Source of the DNA: Emydura subglobosa
Lineage: Eukaryota; Chordata; Testudines; Chelidae
DNA length: 64,000 nucleotides
Assembly: GCA_007922225.1 (NCBI GenBank)
Contig: ML679972.1
Coordinates: forward strand, 39,096,913-39,160,912
Reading direction: 5' to 3'
Of this stretch, positions 58,585 through 64,000 are shown in pieces (position 1 is the first letter of the stretch; every line of letters begins with the position of its first letter). The notes under the pieces were generated by a model, which had not been told where the DNA came from, searched no databases, and saw only the letters and a list, made by a program, of their open reading frames with translations. Made by a program: the position numbers and the translations under genes.

Positions 58585-58889
58585 GGGTATGTCTACACAG
58601 TCTGCAAGAGGGGGGCTTCCCATCCCAGGTCAGCAGACTTGGGCTAGTGGGGCTTGTGCAGGCAGTCTAAAAACTGCTGTGTAGACTGCACTTTGAATCT
58701 GCAGCTTGAGCTGGAGCTTGGGCTTGGAAGCCGAGACAAGTGTAGGCTTCAGAGCCCATGTTCCATCCCAATCCACAACTTCAAAGTGCTGTCCACCCAC
58801 CTATTTTTAGAACACTAGCAGGAGCCTCGCTAGCCTGACTCTGTTGACCGACTGGGAAGCTGGCTTCCACAGGCTGTATAGACATACCC
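58585..58889. mobile_element. TIR element (MITE) with GGGTATGTCTACACAG ends
   Basis: Left terminus GGGTATGTCTACACAG (58585-58600) and right terminus CTGTATAGACATACCC (58874-58889) match at 15 of 16 positions when inverted. 305 bp, no coding. Superfamily not certain; Harbinger or mariner-like relatives are possible, and no clear target duplication is visible. Confidence 0.78.
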
Positions 58890-58895
58890 AATAAA

Positions 58896-59003
58896 GGCCT
58901 GATGCACTGCTGCATTACTCCAATTTCATGCCAATGTAACATCACCTAAACCAATGGCGTTACATCAGTGTAAAATTAGAGTAATACATCAGTGCATCAG
59001 GCC
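58896..59003. repeat. Short hairpin repeat 3
   Basis: Arms GGCCTGATGCACTG (58896-58909) and CAGTGCATCAGGCC (58990-59003) are perfect complements, extended inward by TTACTCCAATTT against AAATTAGAGTAA. It lies directly next to the preceding TIR element. Confidence 0.85.
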
Positions 59004-60254
59004 CTGAGCAACTACAAAATTAAAAGTAGGTCACTAACCCTGAATTTCAGTTCTTTTGTGGCCTGTACGAAATGTGATTGATTACAACTGGGCAGGTACC
59101 CACATCTCAAAAACTACTATCAGAACAGGTGCCCACGTTGGTAGCCTCAGCATTGAGACCAAGAAGTGAATGAGCCCAGGAGACTGAACACCTCACACCG
59201 ACTGGGAGTAACTCTGTGGGCCCTCTGTGGGCAAAGGTAAGTTGAAGCACATTGGCAGGACAGAGAAGGAAAGCCTGAACTAAGGTGCCTGCGCTATCCA
59301 TTGTCTGGGAAAGCAACAATTTCAGTTCTCCTGCTCCCAGTCTTGAAATTATGAGCTGGTATTTTATATATAAGACAGTTCAGAGGTGTAGATCATTCCC
59401 AGTGAGAGACATAGCGATGGGCTTAATGTCTGACTCTTGGCTGAATCAAAATAAGGCGTAGAACAGATGTGTAGTCTCAACTGACAGCCCCATAATAAGA
59501 ATTTCAGTGTAACGTGTATGGTTCAAGTATTCTGTGTGCCTAAACTGCATGTAAAACTCTGAGGATATCTACAATACTCAATCAGCTCTGCTGACTTGTG
59601 GTTTTCAGTTTCCCTTTACGCACTGCTCTAGGGTTTGCCTTTACAGTTCTCGATCTTGTGAATGGCTTGAAACTCTTCACTGGTTTGTCTTATTGCAGGA
59701 TAATCCTGTTATAGATTATCTTGTTACAAGGTATATTTATCCCGCATTATGCAATCATGTTAACAATGTCCCCTTCAGGACACACTACCCAGATCTTAGC
59801 TTTTCATTACATGCCAAGCTACACGACACTGCTATATTCACTGCAAACAGAACTAGTACATTTTTTGGAAACGTTACTTCATTATTCTACAACTATTGTA
59901 GCACTGTCACTCTGTCTGTCCACTATTACGCATCCAATGACAATCAGAGAAAACTCTGTCCTTCCTTAGCTAATGAGAGCCCAAACAAAAGGAATGTATA
60001 CCTACATAGTGCCTGTTCACCTTTTTAAGAAGAACCATAATATCACTCCTACTATTAAACACACTCCATACTAATAAATATTTAAAATTGCTAGCCAAGT
60101 ATTTTAAGTATCACCATCTGTCACCACTGTTGACAAAAATGCAGTTCACAGAATTACAGCTGTTAAGAATGCACATTTATATAGATAATAAGAATACTCA
60201 GAATTATAATAGTAAGGATTTAAAAAAAAAAAGAAGACAAGCATTTCAGGAGTA
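59004..60254. other. ZNF541 intron, no gene recognised
   Basis: Open frames at 59107-59319 and 59693-60028 have no domain, and no transposon protein was identified. Confidence 0.4.
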
Positions 60255-60470
60255 CTGTAAACCCTCCTGCTTCAGGACATAAGCCAATCTAATGGGGGAG
60301 TCAGGAAAAATCTTTCTCTAGTGATACGTTATGTCATAACTGCTTTCTGCATGGCTCTTGCATCTTCCTCTGAAGCAGCTGGTATTGGCCATTGTCAAAG
60401 ACAAACTAACAGACTAGGTGGACCACTGATCTGATCTAGTATGACAGTTCCTATGTTCATAGGTTCTAAA
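60255..60470 (+). mobile_element. CR1/L3 3' terminal fragment
   Basis: CTCCTGCTTCAGGACATAAG, CTAATGGGGGAGTCAGGAA, GGTATTGGCCATTGTC, AGACTAGGTGGACCACTGAT and AGTTCCTATGTTCATAGG follow the LINE 3' end in plus orientation. Confidence 0.8.
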
Positions 60471-60654
60471 GATAGAAAAGACCTAATAAGTAACTTGTTC
60501 TACTTCCCCATATATATGTGCAGGATTGAAACCTGACTGATTTGCCTCTAGTACATTAGATTCCTTGTAAACCTGGCACTGCAAATATGTTTAGATTCCA
60601 AAATATGATCATCATATTACAAACTGAATTAAAATATTAATTTATTAATCTAGA

Positions 60655-60840
60655 CAATCCAATCTCTTCCTTGTGAGGTAGGTAAGTATTAGTATCATTC
60701 CATATATCAGGAAACCAAGGGAGAATGAGTAAGTGCATTGTCCAAAGCCTCAGAGGGAATCATTGTCAGAAACATGATTAGAATTTAGAAGTTCCTGGCT
60801 TCTAGTCCTGTGCTCAGATCACACCTTTCTACCTGTCTCA
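60655..60840 (-). mobile_element. MIR SINE, diverged
   Basis: CTCTTCCTTGTGAGGTAGG, ATATCAGGAAACCAAGGGAG, TTGTCCAAAGCCTCAGAGG and TCCTGGCTTCTAGTCCTGTG follow a minus-oriented MIR. Confidence 0.7.
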
Positions 60841-61509
60841 CATTCATTCACATTCATATATTGCAAAGCACTGAGGTCTGCATCCCTTGATTAATCTTAG
60901 CACATTAACTTCTTTGCACTTAGACAGTCATGAAGTTAACGCAGGAATTAATTTGCCCCTACGCAAATAAGAAAACTGGCTCTCCCTCTAAAGTTTCTGA
61001 TGTGTAAAGTGAGAAGCAGAGGGTGAAAGTAACAATGGACAAGAAGAAAGGTAGCTATGACAGATGACAGCGTGATGTCTAAACATCCTAAGGAAAAATT
61101 AAAAGACAGAGTGATCTTTATTTATTATGCTAGCCTCATGTATAACCCAGTCAATGTTTAATGGGGATAGCACTGGATATTTTGTTGCAACTTCATTTTG
61201 GCCAGTGTCTGACAGTATCTGGCCAAAAATGCCAAAAATCCGGCCAGTGATGCAAGACGGTGAGAGAGAAACAGCCAAATAACGGATTTAGGTTCAGATG
61301 AAGGAGGAGGGAGATGGATAATGTTATTTTAAAAGCCTTTAAAACATTCTGGTTGCAAAAACCAAGATTCTCAGTCTCCTAAAACTGTTTTTCCCCATGA
61401 CTAACATTTTCCAAATTCTTTTTTAATGGGCATTTAGAAAAAAAGGGATGCAACAAATAGAATGACTTGACAAACATCAGGAATAACACTATCAAACTTT
61501 GTTTAAATT

Positions 61510-61680
61510 GATGCAGTAACAGTCTGTATTTCTACAGTTCCTTTGCTCCAAGCATTGAATGCTTTACAACCATTTAATCAAGGATCACAACACAAAGGTG
61601 AAAAAGGTATGTATTACTATTCCCATTCTAGAGATGAATAAATTGAGGCACAAAAAAGAGGAAGTGAAATTTAAACATGG
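61510..61680 (-). mobile_element. MIR-like SINE relic
   Basis: GTATTACTATTCCCATTCTA, GAGATGAATAAATTGAGGCA and a preceding CAAGCATTGAATGCTTTACA follow the MIR 3' half in minus orientation. Diverged. Confidence 0.6.
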
Positions 61681-61689
61681 TTAAGAGGG

Positions 61690-61866
61690 GCCCCAACATG
61701 GTGTAGTGGTTAAAGCACAAGAGCATACTTCCAAATGAAAATATTGTCTTTATTAGAATATTAATACTAACATAACTATATAGCTGTTGTGAAGCTTTAT
61801 TCATTCATGTTTGTAAAGCACTTTTAGATCCTTAGATGGAATGGTCTAGAGAAATGCAAAGTAGGT
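61690..61866 (+). mobile_element. MIR SINE with shortened middle
   Basis: Head GTGTAGTGGTTAAAGCACAA and tail TTTGTAAAGCACTTTTAGAT, with AATGCAAAGTAGG after it, in plus orientation; the central part is decayed or lost. Confidence 0.62.
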
Positions 61867-62456
61867 CCCAATTCACCACGGTACTTAAGAACGTGTCTGA
61901 CATTAATCACGAGTCGTCCCATTGAAGTCAATGGGTCTGCTCATGTGCTTAAAGTTATGCATGTGCTGAACTGATGCCTGAACTTGACAACAAATTAGTG
62001 TCAGAGTCAAGAACTGAACACAGCAAACTACTCCTAGACCCTTCTTTAACCATTGAACAACACTCCATCCATTTAAAGCACTACTTTCCATTCCATATGT
62101 TCATTAATTCCATTCTCTCTTTCCCCTGGGATTGTGCTGCCCATTTGGAGCCCAAAGAACAACTTTGTGTCTAAGGAATTACAGAAAATCCACAGCCTAT
62201 ATCTAGCTTGTTCAAACTCATACGGTGGGATCTGTCTTGCATTCAAACTCTCACTCCTTGCCTCAGACAAATGAATGGTCCAGCTAGTCCAGTTATCCCA
62301 TCTTCTGCAGTAGTCAGTCAATGAAGGACACTGTAGAGGGAGGGAAATAACTCTATTCTCATAATGGTGTGTCTAATCACTTGTTTAATGCTATAAAACT
62401 GACTAATGGGGAAGCATGAGATTTTTTATTAATTATTAATATTATGCCCCACTTAC

Positions 62457-62520
62457 GGCTTTATGCTGATTTTGGTGTTATCTTTCACAAGAGAGAATCC
62501 AAAGTCTCCATCCATTCTGT
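62457..62520 (-). CDS. ZNF541: ZNF541, small exon before ELM2
   Basis: 64 bp reading RMDGDFGFSLVKDNTKISIK, with split Asp and Pro codons on either side. Acceptor tttttttag|ACAG, donor AAGCC|gtaagt. This short exon was found by phase and motif, as it is too short to stand out as an open frame. It joins the exons at 63557 and 58360 in frame. Confidence 0.88.
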
Positions 62521-63556
62521 CTAAAAAAGTATAAATACATTGAAGATAAATGCATTCCCAAAAACTCTTCCCCTTGGCCTTACTTGCCATGCATATCTAA
62601 AACTTCTCAGTAATCACTTTTGCAGCTATTCCATTCTTGGAACTCCCACTGACTTAAGTGGAACTACTCACCTGACTATGTCTTTCAAGAACAGGCCCTC
62701 AATATGGAACATCCTCACACAATTTTTCAGTTGGTTTTTTTGACCACTCATCACAAGCTGTCATCCCATAGGCACAACAAATCTTAATTTTAGAATCATA
62801 AACAATATCTAAATATCATACAATATTAAATTCAGTATCTAGAGCAAAATTCTGGAAGGTGTTGTATTCCTCCTTTCAGAAACCAGCAGCCAGTACAGGA
62901 AGCACAAACTGGAAGGGGTCTGCCTCCTATTCTCCCTGGCTTTCTGTGACTCTTGGGCAACGCTGTGTATACTCCTAACTCAGCAATGGCCCCTATATAT
63001 AACCCAAACACAGATTATACATGCTTTTAGCAGAAATAATCAGTTCCTGGAAGAGAGAGAGCTGTGCACTGGGCGGCAAAGTGTGAAAATACAGGTGTAC
63101 ACTAATACATCTTTTACATTGTTCTGGAGTGAAGATGTGTATGCCACTGTTCTAGGATTGATAGAATTTGGCCCCAGAAATGGGACCATATATAATGACT
63201 GAATTTTGAAGCCTATAGCCTAATATTTACATATTTTGGTGTACTGTCAAATGCTTTTAACGTTTAGACCGACACAAAAAGTAGCACAAGAACATTAGTT
63301 CAACAGTTTTCATTCTTAACTTACATTGTTGGACATATAGGTCCAGATTTCCATTTATCTGTACATTGTGTCACTAAGACCAGGGCAAAGTGGGTGCTTT
63401 TCTAATTTACTAGCATTTTACACCCATTTTGATTTGCAGTAAATGTCTGCACAAGGTGCAGGGCAACAGACAATCTGGGCCCATACAGTGAAAGATAGCA
63501 AACTGGATTTCTTTCTATTATTATTAGCTGAATATGAACATTGTGATTTTTATTAC

Positions 63557-63890
63557 CTAGCATGGTACTGTATAGCTTGTTGGGACCAGAATTAGTAGAG
63601 GAAGAACAGAGAGTGCTGAAATAAAGCCCTGATCCCTCCCGAATTGGGCTGAGCATAGGAGGCGGGGTATATGGAGAGCACTGGAATAAGTCTCTCAGAA
63701 CGTGGTCAACCAAGTAGATAGGTGATCGAAGATTACTCTCATGGCATCCTCCCATGCCTGGCTGTATCTCAGCACACAAGGGAGATGGAGGTGGGATAAA
63801 GAGCGATTTGGCCCGAGTCTGCCTCTTCCTCTTTTTTTGGGGCAATCTTTCCCGGAGGTCCTTCTCATCCTGGCTTTTCTTTTCATTAAC
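63557..63890 (-). CDS. ZNF541: ZNF541, exon with basic and SPYTPPPMLSP segments
   Basis: 334 bp reading VNEKKSQDEKDLRER, a basic stretch (QKKRKRQTRAKSLF, a plausible nuclear localisation signal), then QCSPYTPPPMLSPIREGSGL and NKLYSTML. The Ser-Pro-rich phrase is shared with TRERF1/MIDEAS relatives. Acceptor ctcctcag|GTT, donor ATGCTAG|gtaata. ZNF541 is a germ-cell chromatin factor that in mouse works with KCTD19 and HDAC1/2 to complete meiotic prophase. Earlier exons, with the N-terminal zinc fingers, lie beyond the right edge. The nine exons in this window give 392 residues with the short form of the 46-kb exon. Confidence 0.92.
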
Positions 63891-64000
63891 CTGAGGAGAC
63901 ATTTCATTTTGGAATTTTAATTGATCACAGGAACAAGTGAGCCTCTGGCATTTAAGATGTGTGGCATAGGCCCAACATGAGGCACGTAAAAATCATTTAA

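Overview
This is nuclear DNA from a vertebrate, most likely a turtle. The evidence is the repeat content: CR1/L3 LINEs with the typical 3' ends, old MIR/CORE-SINE relics, several DIRS-type tyrosine-recombinase retrotransposons, hAT and Harbinger relics, and a fold-back SINE-like family whose head (GTAGCCRTGTTAGTCTG) I associate with turtle and crocodilian genomes. Most of the window is intron, intergenic DNA and dead transposons. There are no bacterial or viral genes, no CRISPR array, and I found no rRNA or tRNA gene.

Three host genes are supported by exon-level evidence with matching splice sites and reading phases. (1) NAPA (alpha-SNAP), minus strand: coding exons 1-3 at 11598-11501, 3233-3154 and 2471-2355, with the rest off the left edge. 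Its GC-rich promoter lies at about 11.6-11.9 kb and carries three CACGTG boxes, followed on the upstream side by a 56-bp tandem repeat. (2) A ZBED-family gene (domesticated hAT transposase), plus strand: two coding exons, 22538-22688 and 23689-25736, predicted 732 aa. (3) ZNF541, minus strand: the last nine coding exons between 63890 and 32899, encoding the conserved ELM2 domain, the SANT domain and a C-terminal C2H2 finger; the 5' part lies beyond the right edge. NAPA next to ZNF541 in the same orientation matches human chromosome 19q13.3; the ZBED gene lies between them on the other strand.

Layout: 1-2354 NAPA intron with a CR1; 2355-11598 NAPA exons and introns with hAT elements, a split CR1 and MIR; 11.6-12.3 kb promoter and minisatellite; 12.3-22.5 kb intergenic with a hAT element, fold-back SINEs, MIRs and a deleted DIRS; 22.5-25.7 kb ZBED gene; 27.1-28.5 kb a composite element with nested minisatellites; 28.7-32.3 kb hAT elements, a fold-back SINE and CR1; 32.9-63.9 kb ZNF541, whose introns hold a long decayed DIRS (38.0-44.06 kb), an internally deleted DIRS (54.06-57.5 kb), a Harbinger Myb/SANT relic (47.7-50.15 kb) and several LINE fragments.

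The points most worth checking are an in-frame TAA in the ZNF541 SANT-distal exon, sitting between two competing splice donors; the loss of canonical catalytic residues in the still-open ZBED gene; matched arm-to-arm changes in two fold-back elements; and deleted DIRS copies that keep both ends and the recombinase C-terminus.
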